64,000 nucleotides of DNA from Pseudomonas sp. Fl4BN1 (GTDB lineage Bacteria > Pseudomonadota > Gammaproteobacteria > Pseudomonadales > Pseudomonadaceae). Below the pieces are notes generated by a model, which searched no databases, was not told where the DNA came from, and saw only the letters and a program-made list of their open reading frames with translations. Position numbers and translations under genes: made by a program. The DNA lies in contig NZ_JAAARM010000007.1 of the NCBI RefSeq assembly GCF_009908285.1, positions 185,037-249,036 of the forward strand, in the 5' to 3' direction. Position 1 is the stretch's first letter; the number at the start of each line of letters is the position of its first letter. Below, in pieces: positions 53,901 through 62,790 of the stretch.

Positions 53901-54197
53901 ATGCGCAAAATCCTGCTGCTGGGCCCTTTGTTGATCTTTGCCGGCGTCGCCCACGCCGAAGGCATCCCGCTGTTCAATGTCTCCTGCCCCGGCAACCTGG
54001 CCGTCAGCGCCGACCAGGGCGGGCCGGTGTATATCAACGGTAAGGAGGTCAAGAACAGCGCTGTGGATGACCGGCATTTCCAGGTCAAGACAGCAGAAAT
54101 CAGTCTCGCCATCAGCGTCGAAGACGACGATGCGGTGACCGTCAAGTACACCGACAAGCACGGTGCCAGCGGTCTTTGTGAAGCCGTGGACGATTGA
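53901..54197 (+). CDS. Small exported protein of unknown function
   Basis: 98 residues; the second of two adjacent ATGs fits the AGGAG spacing. Signal peptide (KILLLGPLLIFAGVAHA) then a small domain with two cysteines (FNVSCPGNLAV and GLCEAVDD). It is found next to aprA but does not show the AprI inhibitor pattern. Periplasmic location expected. Confidence 0.65.
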   Translation: MRKILLLGPLLIFAGVAHAEGIPLFNVSCPGNLAVSADQGGPVYINGKEVKNSAVDDRHFQVKTAEISLAISVEDDDAVTVKYTDKHGASGLCEAVDD

Positions 54198-54239
54198 GCT
54201 ACCTTCGCCCTTCCCTCACCCGACCGCCAAGAGTCGCCC

Positions 54240-54569
54240 ATGCAAATTACCGCAATCCCCTTCGCCACCACTGACTGGTCCAGCATCACTCCTACCGAGC
54301 ATCGCGGCGAAACCGGCAGCGCCTTCTGGCGCACCCGGCAGTTCGGCGCGATGCGCGTGCGCATGGTGGAGTACACCCCGGGCTACCTGGCCGATCACTG
54401 GTGCTCCAAAGGCCATATCCTGCTGTGCCTGGAGGGTGAACTGCACACCGAACTGGAGGACGGCCGGCTGTTCGTGCTGACCCCGGGCATGAGCTACCAG
54501 GTGGCGGACAACGCCGAACCCCACCGGTCCTTCACCGCGGTAGGCGCCAAGTTGTTCGTGGTCGACTGA
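54240..54569 (+). CDS. DHCW-motif cupin-fold protein
   Basis: 109 residues, single cupin domain, no signal peptide. The motif ADHWCSKGHILLCLEGEL gives metal-binding His and Cys, and VLTPGMSYQVAD is the second cupin block. The enzymatic role is unknown. It converges with polB; the two stops lie in opposite arms of a palindrome. Confidence 0.8.
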   Translation: MQITAIPFATTDWSSITPTEHRGETGSAFWRTRQFGAMRVRMVEYTPGYLADHWCSKGHILLCLEGELHTELEDGRLFVLTPGMSYQVADNAEPHRSFTAVGAKLFVVD

Positions 54570-54579
54570 AGCGCTTCAG
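54566..54579. terminator. 14-bp palindrome shared by two convergent stop codons
   Basis: CTGAAGCGCTTCAG is self-complementary. The cupin TGA (54567-54569) lies in the left arm and the polB stop (54576-54578) in the right arm. Confidence 0.45.
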
Positions 54580-56936
54580 AACAGGCCCATCTGCCCACCC
54601 ACCAGGGTGCTGAAATCGTCCTGCACGAACGGCAAGATGGCGTCCGCCACTGGCTGCAACTGACGGCTCAGGTAGTGCTCGTAGTCGATGGCGGCACGGC
54701 GGTTTTCCAGAGGCTCGGGGCCGGCCAGGGTGATCACGTAGCTGATCCAGCCGCCGTTCTGGTATTGCAGCGGCCGGCCCTGTTCACGGTTGTAGTCATC
54801 CGCCAGGCGCGCCGCACGCACGTGCGGCGGCACATTGCGTTCGTAATCACCCAGGGGCCGGCGCAGGCGCTTGCGGTAGATCAGCAGTTCATCCAGTTGC
54901 CCGGCCAGGGTGCGTTGCACGTAGTCACGCAGATAGTCCTGGTAGGGCTGGCGATGGAAGATCCGCTGATACAGCTCCTGCTGGAACTCCCGAGCCAGCG
55001 GCGACCAGTCGGTACGCACGGTTTCCAGGCCCTTGTAGATCATCTCCTGGCGACCATCGGCGCGTTGCACCAGCCCCGCATAACGCTTCTTGCTGCCCTC
55101 CTCGGCGCCGCGGATGGTGGGCATCAGGAAACGCTTGTAGTGGGTTTCGAACTGCAACTCCAAAGCGCTTTCCAGGCCGTACTGCTGCTGCAGATGTTCA
55201 GCCCACCACTGGTTGACGTGCGCCACCAGCCCACGGCCAATGAGCGCCGCCTGCTCCTCGTCATGCAGGCCGCCGAGCCAGACGAACGTCGAGTCGGTGT
55301 CGCCATAGATCACCTGATGCCCCTGGGCTTCGATCAACTGCCGGGTCCGCGCCATGATCTCGTGGCCACGCAGGGTGATGGAGGACGCCAGGCGTGTGTC
55401 GAAGAAGCGGCAGCCACTGGAGCCGAGCACGCCGTAGAAGGCATTCATGATGATCTTCAGGGCCTGGGACAGCGGCGCGTTGTGCTCACGCTTGGCCACC
55501 TCGCGGCCTTCGGCGACCCGGGTGATGATCGAGGGCAGGCAATGCCGGGTGCGGGAAAACCTGGCGCCGCGAAAGCCCGGCACCGAGTGTTCATCGTCGG
55601 GCTGGCGCAAGCCCTCCACTAGGCCCACGGGATCGATCAGGAAACTGCGGATGATCGACGGGTACAGGCTCTTGTAGTCCAGTACCAGCACCGACTCGTA
55701 GAGGCCAGGCCGCGAATCCATGACAAAGCCGCCGGGGCTGGCCTGGAGCGGCAGCTCGCCGAGGTTGGGCGCAACAAAGCCCTGGCGGTGCATCAACGGC
55801 ATGTACAGATGGGTGAACGCCGCCACCGAACCGCCGTTGCGGTCGACGGGCAGGCCGGTGACCGTGGCCCGCTCCAGGAGGAAGGTCAGCAGCTCGGTCT
55901 TGGCGAAAATCCGCGTCACCAGTTCGCAGTCCTTGAGGTTGTAGCGGGCCAGGGCCGGCTTGTCCTCGGCGAACATGCGGTTGATTTCGTCCATGCGCTG
56001 GTAGGGGTTGTCGATCGACTTGCCTTCCCCGAGCAGGGTCTGGGCGACGTTTTCCAGGCTGAAAGACGGGAAGCTCCAGGTCGCCGAACGCAGTGCCTCG
56101 ATACCGTCGATGATCAAGCGCCCCGCCGCCGAGGCAAAGTAATGGGTGCGGCTGCCGTGCTCGCGCCATTGCATCTCCGCGCCGTCGCGCCCCAGGCGCA
56201 GGGGCACCGCCAGGCGCCGGGCGTGCTCGTGGAGTACCCGCAAGTCGAACTGCACCAGGTTCCAGCCGATGATGGCATCGGGGTCATGCACGGCCAGCCA
56301 CTGGTTGAGCCGTTCCAGCAACAGCTCGCGACTGGCACAGAACTCCAGGTCGAAATCCACCGCGCTGTCGTCGTCCCGGGGCTTGCCGAGCATGTACACC
56401 TGGCGCTGGCCGCAGCCTTCCAGGGCGATGGAATACAGCTCGCCGCGTTCACTGGTTTCAATGTCCAGGGACACCAGCTTGAGCCGTGGCCGGTAATCTG
56501 CCGCCGGCTTCATCTGCGCTTCCAGCAACAGGCCAGCGGGGCCCGGCTGGCCACCGAAAGTCACCGGGGCGGTGATGAAGCGCTCCATCAAGTAGCGTTC
56601 CGGCGGCCGTACATCGGCCTCGAACACTTCGACCCCGGCACGGCGCAGGGTCTTTTCCAGGCGCATCAGTTGATTGTGCTGCGGGCAATACATCCCCAGC
56701 ACCGGACGCTGGTGGAAGTCGCGAAGTTGCAAGGGCCGCAGCTCGACATCGCGGTCGTCGGCCAGCAGGCGCTCGGCCTGGGCACGCTGGAACACCGGGA
56801 CAAAGGCCACAGAGGTCTGCAGCGGCAAGCGGATCCGACGTGGCCCCTGATCGGTGGCCAGCCAGAACTCGACTTCCGTGCCCGCCGGCGTATCGCGCCA
56901 GTGCCGAGTCAGGACGAAGCCTTGTTGTACATCCAC
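54576..56936 (-). CDS. polB: DNA polymerase II
   Basis: 786 residues from a GTG with GAGG about 8 bases upstream, matching the usual length; a TTG 24 bases earlier has no ribosome site. Family-B features: exonuclease I in [17 protein letters not shown], polymerase motif A in [12 protein letters not shown], motif B in [14 protein letters not shown], motif C in [10 protein letters not shown]. It carries out translesion and restart synthesis after damage. In other bacteria it is LexA-controlled; here I saw no CTGT-N8-ACAG site in the 560 bases upstream. Confidence 0.95.
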   Translation of the reverse strand: MDVQQGFVLTRHWRDTPAGTEVEFWLATDQGPRRIRLPLQTSVAFVPVFQRAQAERLLADDRDVELRPLQLRDFHQRPVLGMYCPQHNQLMRLEKTLRRAGVEVFEADVRPPERYLMERFITAPVTFGGQPGPAGLLLEAQMKPAADYRPRLKLVSLDIETSERGELYSIALEGCGQRQVYMLGKPRDDDSAVDFDLEFCASRELLLERLNQWLAVHDPDAIIGWNLVQFDLRVLHEHARRLAVPLRLGRDGAEMQWREHGSRTHYFASAAGRLIIDGIEALRSATWSFPSFSLENVAQTLLGEGKSIDNPYQRMDEINRMFAEDKPALARYNLKDCELVTRIFAKTELLTFLLERATVTGLPVDRNGGSVAAFTHLYMPLMHRQGFVAPNLGELPLQASPGGFVMDSRPGLYESVLVLDYKSLYPSIIRSFLIDPVGLVEGLRQPDDEHSVPGFRGARFSRTRHCLPSIITRVAEGREVAKREHNAPLSQALKIIMNAFYGVLGSSGCRFFDTRLASSITLRGHEIMARTRQLIEAQGHQVIYGDTDSTFVWLGGLHDEEQAALIGRGLVAHVNQWWAEHLQQQYGLESALELQFETHYKRFLMPTIRGAEEGSKKRYAGLVQRADGRQEMIYKGLETVRTDWSPLAREFQQELYQRIFHRQPYQDYLRDYVQRTLAGQLDELLIYRKRLRRPLGDYERNVPPHVRAARLADDYNREQGRPLQYQNGGWISYVITLAGPEPLENRRAAIDYEHYLSRQLQPVADAILPFVQDDFSTLVGGQMGLF

Positions 56937-57504
56937 CGCTGCAACCTCAGAGTTTTTCAAGACGCCGATTCTACCTGCCCTGGCCGGTGAAAGGGTGTCT
57001 GGATGATGGCTTTGCGGCTTTTGTCAGACAATATGTAGTGCCTTGAAATTTTCACTACAAAACCGTTGACGAGAGGATTTCGCCCTTGCATGATGCAGAC
57101 GTCTCCCCGATCGGGGGACAAGGCAAAGGTGTTATGAGCAAGCTCGTCTGACCGCCGAGCTGTGACCCGGATCTGTACTGCCCACAAGGCAGATTGATGA
57201 AACTGACCTGGCAAGATCGTCCAGTACAAAGGACGGAAAGCTGGCGAAAACTCTTCAAGATGCTTGTGGCCGATGGCAGGGATATCGGCAGCTTGATCCT
57301 GGTTTGCGCTGCTTTTCTTCGTTGTGACGCTATTGCGTAGCAGTTAATCAAGACCACTACACGCATCAGGCTCTGGGCCTTATCTGTATCCGACAGATAC
57401 CCTCTGTCGCCCTGTTTACGGTATCAGGGTTCAACTTACCGACGTAGCAAGATGACTTAGCGAAACAACTTAGACAGATCGATAAATGGTCAAGGGGGCT
57501 ACAA
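56937..57504. other. Intergenic region between polB and a small conserved gene
   Basis: About 570 bases. Short frames exist on both strands but none has a plausible start or recognisable product. A CCCCGATCGGGG palindrome lies near 57105-57116. A small RNA cannot be excluded. Confidence 0.35.
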
Positions 57505-57834
57505 ATGAATCTTAATAACCAACCCACTACTGATGAATTGGCACGTATGTTCGCCGCACAGAAAGACAGCCACGACAGCCACATCCTGTGGATTGCCAAG
57601 TCGGGCCAAGTGCATATCGACTGCCTGTCGCCCCACAGCCATGAAGCAGAGTTCGACCAGAACAACCGGGACCTCGCGGCCCGCCTGAAGATGTACCGCC
57701 GTGGCCAGGGCTACGTCGGCAAAAAGGCCGCCGCCGACAAGGACTTCATCGCCCGGGTGCTGCAAACCCTGAAGAGCGAATGGCAGTTGTTTCGGGACAA
57801 CTCGGAAGTTCGGGTCATTGATCGGTATTGCTGA
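57505..57834 (+). CDS. Small conserved soluble protein of unknown function
   Basis: 109 residues with AAGGGGG upstream of the ATG. Contains QKDSHDSHILWIAKSGQVHID and KMYRRGQGYVGKKAAADKDF, which look conserved but match no family I know. A bidirectional terminator follows. It marks the last GC-rich gene before the AT-rich island. Confidence 0.65.
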   Translation: MNLNNQPTTDELARMFAAQKDSHDSHILWIAKSGQVHIDCLSPHSHEAEFDQNNRDLAARLKMYRRGQGYVGKKAAADKDFIARVLQTLKSEWQLFRDNSEVRVIDRYC

Positions 57835-57885
57835 GTCATGTGGTCAATTGGTTAATCACAGACTATTGAAACAATAATAAAAATG

Positions 57886-57913
57886 GGGCGCCCTTCAAGA
57901 GCGCCCTTTTTTA
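57886..57913. terminator. Bidirectional intrinsic terminator
   Basis: GGGCGC-N9-GCGCCC followed by TTTTTTA; on the other strand the stem is followed by CCATTTTTATT. It ends the plus-strand gene and any minus-strand transcript of the island. Confidence 0.8.
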
Positions 57914-57982
57914 TTGGGTTGAGCATCGGCAACGGAGCCGGCCCTAAATTCAAAACTGATCGAAAAACCGACGTTCAAGAAC

Positions 57983-58080
57983 TCAGTTGTTTTCTTTGCC
58001 GATAGTACCCAACCCAGCATCTTTGACCAGATACCGATTCTCCACATCGCTCAGCACCTGCAGACGCTTACAAACCATGC
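57983..58080 (-). pseudogene. 3' remnant of a DUF2846-like lipoprotein gene
   Basis: The minus strand reads VLSDVENRYLVKDAGLG, then TIGKENN and a stop. This matches the C-terminus of the lipoprotein at 62211-62694 (VLSDVEGRYLVKDAGLG), about three bases in four identical. Nothing of the N-terminus is present, so it is the tail of a paralogous gene left at the outer edge of the toxin array. Confidence 0.75.
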
Positions 58081-58212
58081 TAGGCGCATGCAATGCTTCC
58101 GCAAAGACCCCTTATAAAATCGGGCCAATCAACAGGCTAGCAACTGACTCTGGCGCAAGGCGCTATCGGAGTTGCTCCTCCCCTTTGCACCGTTTTTTTC
58201 GACCCCATTTTT

Positions 58213-58653
58213 TCACAAATTGACAACAACGGTTCTAGCCAACATATCGCCAAGTCGACGACGAAAACCAAAAAAGACAAATACACCATCCAGAATGCTG
58301 AACAGCGCCTTAGGCACATTTCTCAAGGCTGATTGCAGAACGGTACAGGGCGGGCCATAAGGAAAGCCAACCACAGACATCTTGAATAGACGCTTGCCCA
58401 GACTTTGCCCATTGGGCAGCGCATCGCAAAACAGAAAATAGGCGAAAGCAAGCAAGGTCAGGAAATAATCAACCCCCTGAAAAACCGTCAGGCCCAGTTC
58501 TGAACTGAAGCGGAAGGAAAAATGCAACATGACGCTTTTCAAAAACAGAACAAAAAATACAACTGCCATATCAACAACGTATCCAGCCAGCCGCTTTATA
58601 GGGCTTGCCAGATCATAAGTGCCTATTGAGCTAATTGGTTCTACCTGACTCAC
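58213..58653 (-). CDS. RDD family membrane protein
   Basis: About 146 residues from a GTG with GGAGAG at 7 bases; an ATG at 58668 without a ribosome site is the alternative. Three membrane helices, with the RDD marks PIKRLAGYVVDMAVVF in helix 1 and LPNGQSLGKRLFKMSVVG before helix 3. RDD proteins are poorly understood, some being ion transporters. It lies at the end of the immunity-gene row and could be a membrane-type immunity protein, but that is only positional. Confidence 0.78.
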   Translation of the reverse strand: MSQVEPISSIGTYDLASPIKRLAGYVVDMAVVFFVLFLKSVMLHFSFRFSSELGLTVFQGVDYFLTLLAFAYFLFCDALPNGQSLGKRLFKMSVVGFPYGPPCTVLQSALRNVPKALFSILDGVFVFFGFRRRLGDMLARTVVVNL

Positions 58654-58681
58654 AATGTATCTCTCCATCAATAAAATAGGG

Positions 58682-58712
58682 CTATCCCCGGCAATGCCGG
58701 GAGTACTTACTT
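58682..58712 (-). terminator. Hairpin at a module boundary
   Basis: CCCGGCATTGCCGGG arms on the minus strand, similar to the hairpin at 59190-59222. It lies downstream of an immunity remnant and upstream of the RDD gene. Confidence 0.45.
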
Positions 58713-58899
58713 AAAGGTCCAATGCTAACGTTATACCGTCCATCAAAATTCTATCACTGACACCATGGGAAGTGACATAGATTTTTGCGCACTAGTAGCT
58801 GGATTTGAAATGCTTATTGAATAATTGCAGGTGTTACATGGGAGCCTTACGAGGCTAATGGCTCAGGTAATTCCCCAGCTCATTATGTCGTATATAGAT

Positions 58900-59060
58900 T
58901 CACCCATCGCTCTCAGCGTCATAACATCTGTATAAATCGGCATCAGGCCAAAACTCGTCATATGCCGTCAGCACTCCTCGTAGAGCTTCACTACGGGGAT
59001 TTGCGGAGGGTTCATTTTTGCAACCACAAACTCTTTAATTTCCGGCCACTGAAGTTATCG
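58900..59060 (-). pseudogene. Immunity-like gene remnant
   Basis: One frame reads LRGVLTAYDEFWPDADLYRC to a stop at 58900, and the adjoining frame just upstream reads WPEIKEFVVAKMN. A single frameshift near 59000 separates them. The start is gone. The acidic, aromatic C-terminus resembles small immunity proteins but no family is recognised. The rest of the 58.7-59.2 kb gap shows nothing. Confidence 0.5.
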
Positions 59061-59189
59061 CATACAAAACGCCACAACCTCAAATGGAGAATTAGTAGAC
59101 ATTAATATATATTCAAATCCACAGATGAATTCTTTTTATACTCTAAATTACCCCTGACAAACTCCAAAATCCTCAACAGAGACATTTCA

Positions 59190-59222
59190 AATGAATAGCC
59201 CAGCAATGCCGGGGCTATTTTT
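59190..59222. terminator. Hairpin after the immunity-like gene
   Basis: AATAGCCC-N10-GGGCTATT arms, with TTTTT on the plus strand side. It lies 12 bases beyond the stop of the gene at 59234. Confidence 0.6.
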
Positions 59223-59233
59223 CACTCTTCGCC

Positions 59234-59578
59234 TCAGAAACCACCTGATAATGAATACTCTCCCTTTTTAAGAACTTCACACCATCCAAACCCAGGATAA
59301 AACATATCAAGATCAATTATTTGGTAGAGACCACTTTCAATCTCTTTCAAGGTAATCAAACTGTTTGCATAGTGAGTATACTGACCGCCACCACCTGCAA
59401 CAGCTCTTGACTCTAACTCCTTACGATCCCATTCCAATACTATTCCGGATGACTCAGGAATTGTATCTGAAAAACAAATCTCAAAATTTTCAGATATTTT
59501 GCACAAACAGGGAGTTCGCCCCTGCCTAAGCAATTGCTCAGTCCTCATATCTTCAGGAAAATCAATTCTCAATTTCAT
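59234..59578 (-). CDS. Putative immunity protein
   Basis: 114 residues, small, soluble, acidic, AT-rich codon use. No family recognised. It is preceded by a decayed toxin C-terminus and followed by a hairpin, the layout of an immunity gene in a polymorphic-toxin cassette. The Gly-rich GGGGQYTHYAN in the middle may be a loop. Confidence 0.55.
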   Translation of the reverse strand: MKLRIDFPEDMRTEQLLRQGRTPCLCKISENFEICFSDTIPESSGIVLEWDRKELESRAVAGGGGQYTHYANSLITLKEIESGLYQIIDLDMFYPGFGWCEVLKKGEYSLSGGF

Positions 59579-59605
59579 TTCAAAGCACCCCGAGGAACAA
59601 CCATT

Positions 59606-60091
59606 TCACCCGTAAATTTTCTCAAATGTGGTGACAGGACTGAAATACTGCTTATCATGTGAGCTGCGAATAGGAAAACCATTTTTAGTCGTAACACCAT
59701 CTACCACTACAAAATTGTAAAAATTAGAGCCACCTACTTTGTCAGCCACACGTACAACAACAGGAGTCCCACTTGAAGTATACCTAGTCAAACCAGCAAC
59801 ATTCCCACTCACAAATTCACTAACAGGAACTCCCTCAGCCTTCACAAAATCCGCAGCATACTAAACAAAGATACCATTTTTAGAAGACTTGACCCTTTGG
59901 GCTAGAGCGCCTGTATCAAACTCCTTACCCAACGCATTCAAAACCATCCCACAAGAGTTATTAGCGCAAGTGCGTCATATTTACTTTATAACTAGACGCC
60001 CCCCACTTCTAGATATCGAATCAGTAAGCAAAGGGTTTTTAGGAATGTTGCCTACCGACTCTCCTGCGCCACTAGTTCCTTTTACAGCAAG
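59606..60091 (-). pseudogene. Decayed papain-fold-like toxin C-terminus
   Basis: A single minus-strand frame can be read from 60091 to 59606 if three internal stops are ignored (TAA at 59981-59983, TGA at 59975-59977, TAG at 59861-59863). It contains RTCANNSCGMVLNALGKEFD, GGSNFYNFVVVDGVT and a C-terminus HDKQYFSPVTTFEKIYG. The Cys-Gly motif and the F-VVVDG strand look like papain-fold toxin domains, where a His would be expected at the Asn before FVVVDG. So both stop codons and a probable active-site loss mark it dead. The immunity-like gene downstream may still be functional. Confidence 0.6.
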
Positions 60092-60098
60092 TCAAAAG

Positions 60099-60404
60099 TC
60101 ATTCTTTTCGACGATAAACAACTCTATCAGCTCCCGACAAGCTAGGTAGCCTTACATTGCTGACCAAAACTTCCGATTTGCATTTTAAATCCGAGCTCTG
60201 ATATGCGGTATATTGACATATGATATCCTCTATCTCGTCAACATCATCCTCCACACACCTTTCAAGATAAAATCTTATTACCCACACATCACCTTCGCGA
60301 GACAACACCACCATCCTGAAGTTTGGAGTGATCGCTCCCAACATTGCTTGAACAAGCATTAATACCTGGAAGTTCCAAGCTTTCAATTCAGCTTCCACAT
60401 TCAT
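60099..60404 (-). CDS. Putative immunity protein
   Basis: 101 residues from the ATG giving MNVEAELKAWNFQVL; soluble. The C-terminal half is acidic (ERCVEDDVDEIEDIICQY). Family unknown. It overlaps the end of an orphan toxin-like fragment upstream (60388) and precedes the decayed papain-like toxin, so it fits an immunity gene coupled to its toxin. Confidence 0.6.
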   Translation of the reverse strand: MNVEAELKAWNFQVLMLVQAMLGAITPNFRMVVLSREGDVWVIRFYLERCVEDDVDEIEDIICQYTAYQSSDLKCKSEVLVSNVRLPSLSGADRVVYRRKE

Positions 60405-60630
60405 TTTTAGTCCAATTATGGTTAGCTGGAACAATGCTTGAGCTCATTGCCCCCTTGATGATAAAAAAATTGGTTGGCTGGCTGATTATACCAACAACAG
60501 CGTTAACGCTGCCCTCAGTTACACCTTCAAATTTTACGACTGCACCCCCTGGAACATTCTTACCCAAAATCTTGACCTGTCCTATGCGGTAAGCATCTAA
60601 TAATTTTTGAGCATCACCAACACTATTCAA
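60388..60630 (-). pseudogene. Orphan toxin C-terminal fragment
   Basis: 80 residues readable from a TTG; no start with a ribosome site. It includes GDAQKLLDAYRIGQVKILGK and VKFEGVTEGSVNAVVGI, which look like the end of a polymorphic-toxin C-terminal domain. The frame continues upstream only to a stop near 60665. Its last 17 bases overlap the immunity gene start, a typical toxin-immunity junction. The toxin type is not recognised. Confidence 0.5.
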
Positions 60631-60753
60631 AAATTCTCCTCCTCGTGTTTCAAGCCCAGGTCTTCCAGCGATTTACCGAAGCTGTTTCTGACTAACGTTG
60701 CCAGCTATTTCTGGAAAGCTTTTAGGTGTCAAAGTCCCTTTTACAGAAAAGAT

Positions 60754-60993
60754 TTAATCTTGCGGGCTAGAAATTGCCTCTATGCCATTCACAAACACTG
60801 AAACCACACTACCTTCCCAGCCATAAAAAATCACACCACCCTCAAAATACTCAACTTCAAAACCACCATCAACTTCCCCCCCGCACCCTACGATATCAAC
60901 TGACACACCAGGCTCAAGCCAATACTCTTCAGCCCAAGGCTCAACAATAAGCAGCATTGCTTTAGATGTTCCGTTAACGCAGTTTATTTTCAT
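60754..60993 (-). CDS. Putative immunity protein
   Basis: 79 residues, beginning MKINCVNGTSKAMLLIVEP; all-beta in appearance, with GGVIFYGWEGSVVSVFVNG. It starts 7 bases after a toxin-like remnant stops at 61001. The family is unknown to me; position and size suggest an immunity protein. Confidence 0.55.
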   Translation of the reverse strand: MKINCVNGTSKAMLLIVEPWAEEYWLEPGVSVDIVGCGGEVDGGFEVEYFEGGVIFYGWEGSVVSVFVNGIEAISSPQD

Positions 60994-61000
60994 GACACTA

Positions 61001-61085
61001 TCAATTCCAGTTATCTAAAATTTTCGTCATAAGCTCAACACAATTTTTAGCAGTAATATTATTCGCATTCCGGGCGAATTCATTA
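61001..61085 (-). pseudogene. 3' end of a toxin-like gene
   Basis: The minus strand reads NEFARNANNITAKNCVELMT, then KILDNWN and a stop at 61001. Upstream the frame is broken, and sequence between 61086 and 61380 looks like scrambled fragments of several frames (an 89-residue frame with LTHFGKEGFVPCLLRLP is one). So only the C-terminal tail of a toxin cassette remains before the immunity gene. Confidence 0.45.
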
Positions 61086-61632
61086 GGGATTCTCCGAACA
61101 AATCCGCAGCTGTGCTGAAATACGCCTGACTACCCAATCCGAGCCGTCCATGAGCCAGATGAGTTTTTCCGACTTCGAATACACCGGCAAGCGAAGCAGA
61201 CACGGCACGAACCCTTCCTTGCCGAAATGGGTCAGGTCGTGCCCTGGAACTGCTTGCTCAGGAACTGTCGCTGGTGTGCAGCATTCTGCTGCGCGCTGGG
61301 TGTGACTTGATGGATGTGGCAGGGCGACGGATGCAAGGGCAGCTATCCGCATAAGCAGACAGGGGCATTATAAATCCGCCTCCTTTAGCCAACCGCTGCG
61401 GGCGCTCTGCCAGAGACGCCCGCACTTTCAACTCCGGTCTTCCGCATTCGTGGCAGCCTTACCTCGATTTCACTTAAGTTTCTTATCAGCTCAGATCGCT
61501 AACAAATCACCAACAACCTCAGCTTTAACTCAGCTTCAATACCGCCGCCGTATGCACACATCAAAATTTTCAAAAAACCACTTACAACATCACTATTCTT
61601 CATTAGCTCGCGCACGCCGACCCTTCTCAGGA
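61086..61632. other. Degenerate segment within the island
   Basis: About 550 bases without a credible gene. A minus-strand ATG at 61355 with AAAGGAGG opens only a 37-codon frame. GC content rises locally (61083-61330), then falls, suggesting pieces of different origin. A strong hairpin lies at 61397-61424. Confidence 0.4.
61397..61424. terminator. Strong hairpin, module boundary
   Basis: TGCGGGCG-N12-CGCCCGCA with a nested CTCTG/CAGAG stem. It lies about 210 bases beyond the stop of the immunity-like gene at 61633. Confidence 0.55.
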
Positions 61633-62049
61633 TTAGTCGACAACATCAATATCAAATCCGTCACTATCGCCTTTCTCAAAGCCAAACTTTCTACTCCCGT
61701 CTGCTTGAAAAACAACAAACCTATCATTAACCACATCAGCTTTATGAAGGTAGTCACCGATGGCAACTTCAGTTCCAAAGCTCTCAGCAAGATATTTCGC
61801 AAACCCAGCCAAAATCTCATCAAAAACGTCAAAACAGCAATAGAATATAGCCAACGTCCTATAACCTACGCCATTGTATTCCAGCCTGATTCCGATCGAC
61901 ATCTCCTGCTCAACCTCTGACAACTCCCAAAAAGCATCGGCACTTAAAATATTCAAATCCGGCAACTCAAAAAAAAACTTAAGCGCAGCCGAAATTTCGC
62001 CTATATGGAGCTCTTTTCTGATCGACACTTCAAATATTAAAATATTCAT
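61633..62049 (-). CDS. Putative immunity protein
   Basis: 138 residues, acidic and soluble, ending DSDGFDIDVVD. Contains LSEVEQEMSIGIRLEYNGVGYRT, an alpha/beta pattern without a known family. No toxin is attached; the lipoprotein gene lies just upstream (6 bases between the stop there and this start). Its composition and neighbours suggest an orphan immunity gene. Confidence 0.55.
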   Translation of the reverse strand: MNILIFEVSIRKELHIGEISAALKFFFELPDLNILSADAFWELSEVEQEMSIGIRLEYNGVGYRTLAIFYCCFDVFDEILAGFAKYLAESFGTEVAIGDYLHKADVVNDRFVVFQADGSRKFGFEKGDSDGFDIDVVD

Positions 62050-62055
62050 TTTTTA

Positions 62056-62694
62056 CTACTGAACAAGTCTATTGGTCGCGCGATGGGTGTGATTTGATGG
62101 ATGTAACGACGAGGCGAATGCTGGAACAAGTACTCCTGTAATCCAAAAAGGACGGCTTGAAAGTCGCCCTTTTTCTCTCGTACTAGATCGGATACCGATC
62201 GGCCAAAGGCTTACTTGCTTTCTTTGGCAATAGCCCAGGCCTGCATCCTTGACCAGATAACGGCCCTCCACATCGCTTAACACCTTCAAGCTGTTGCGAG
62301 CCATCATCACGCCAACTTCAACTTCTTGCTTGAGGTAGATAACCTCGCCAGCTTTAACCGTCACAGGCATGTCTGCCCAGTTTTCAGCCTTGGAGCTGAT
62401 CACGTGCTGACCTGGGGTGACGTAAAAATAGATGTATTGGTTACCACGGTTGTAGCCCATTTCCGAGTCGGCTTCCTTATCATCCAGGAAAACATTGAAA
62501 CGTACCATCGGTCCCACATTGCTAGGACGAACGACGTATACCAGTCCTTTGTCGGCAACTGCAGGTTTGGGTAGTGAATACTGCACGACTTCGGCTTGCG
62601 TCTTTTCCATTGATGGGGCTGAGGCACAGCCGTAAAGCAAGGCTATCGAGAGAACAGCAGCAGTCTTGCAGATAGTCTTAATCATGTAATCCAT
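62056..62694 (-). CDS. DUF2846-like lipoprotein with frameshifted C-terminus
   Basis: 212 residues. Lipobox in SIALLYGCASAPS (Cys near residue 23), then a beta-rich domain (KGLVYVVRPSNVGPMVRFNVF, YIYFYVTPGQHVISS, GEVIYLKQEVEVGVMM). After VKDAGLG the frame has lost 2 bases relative to the remnant at 57983-58080; the native stop would be TAA at 62211-62213, giving about 160 residues, whereas the present frame runs on for some 50 unrelated residues. The protein may still be made with an altered tail. Outer-membrane attachment is expected. Confidence 0.7.
   Translation of the reverse strand: MDYMIKTICKTAAVLSIALLYGCASAPSMEKTQAEVVQYSLPKPAVADKGLVYVVRPSNVGPMVRFNVFLDDKEADSEMGYNRGNQYIYFYVTPGQHVISSKAENWADMPVTVKAGEVIYLKQEVEVGVMMARNSLKVLSDVEGRYLVKDAGLGYCQRKQVSLWPIGIRSSTREKGRLSSRPFWITGVLVPAFASSLHPSNHTHRATNRLVQ
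62145..62177 (-). terminator. Terminator of the original lipoprotein gene
   Basis: AAAGGGCGACTTTC pairs imperfectly with the following GCCGTCCTTTTT on the minus strand. It lies after the native stop (62211) but inside the present extended frame. Confidence 0.5.
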
Positions 62695-62790
62695 CCCTAT
62701 TACACGTAGCTTCTATCATTGTCTCTAAACTGGAAAACCGTTCTACTGCAAAAAACCATTAGCATCCCCAGCAAACAACAGCTCAAACAT

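Noticed and set aside
53901..54197. AprI protease inhibitor next to aprA
   Set aside because: Wrong strand and size, and the mature sequence lacks the AprI pattern; kept as unknown exported protein.
56937..57504. LexA box before polB
   Set aside because: No CTGT-N8-ACAG or close variant was found, although polB is SOS-controlled elsewhere.
59889..60149. 86-codon plus-strand open frame
   Set aside because: Antisense to the decayed toxin, whose minus-strand frame has recognisable domain motifs.
61450..61920. 156-codon plus-strand open frame
   Set aside because: Antisense to the immunity-like gene; no ribosome site and poor composition.
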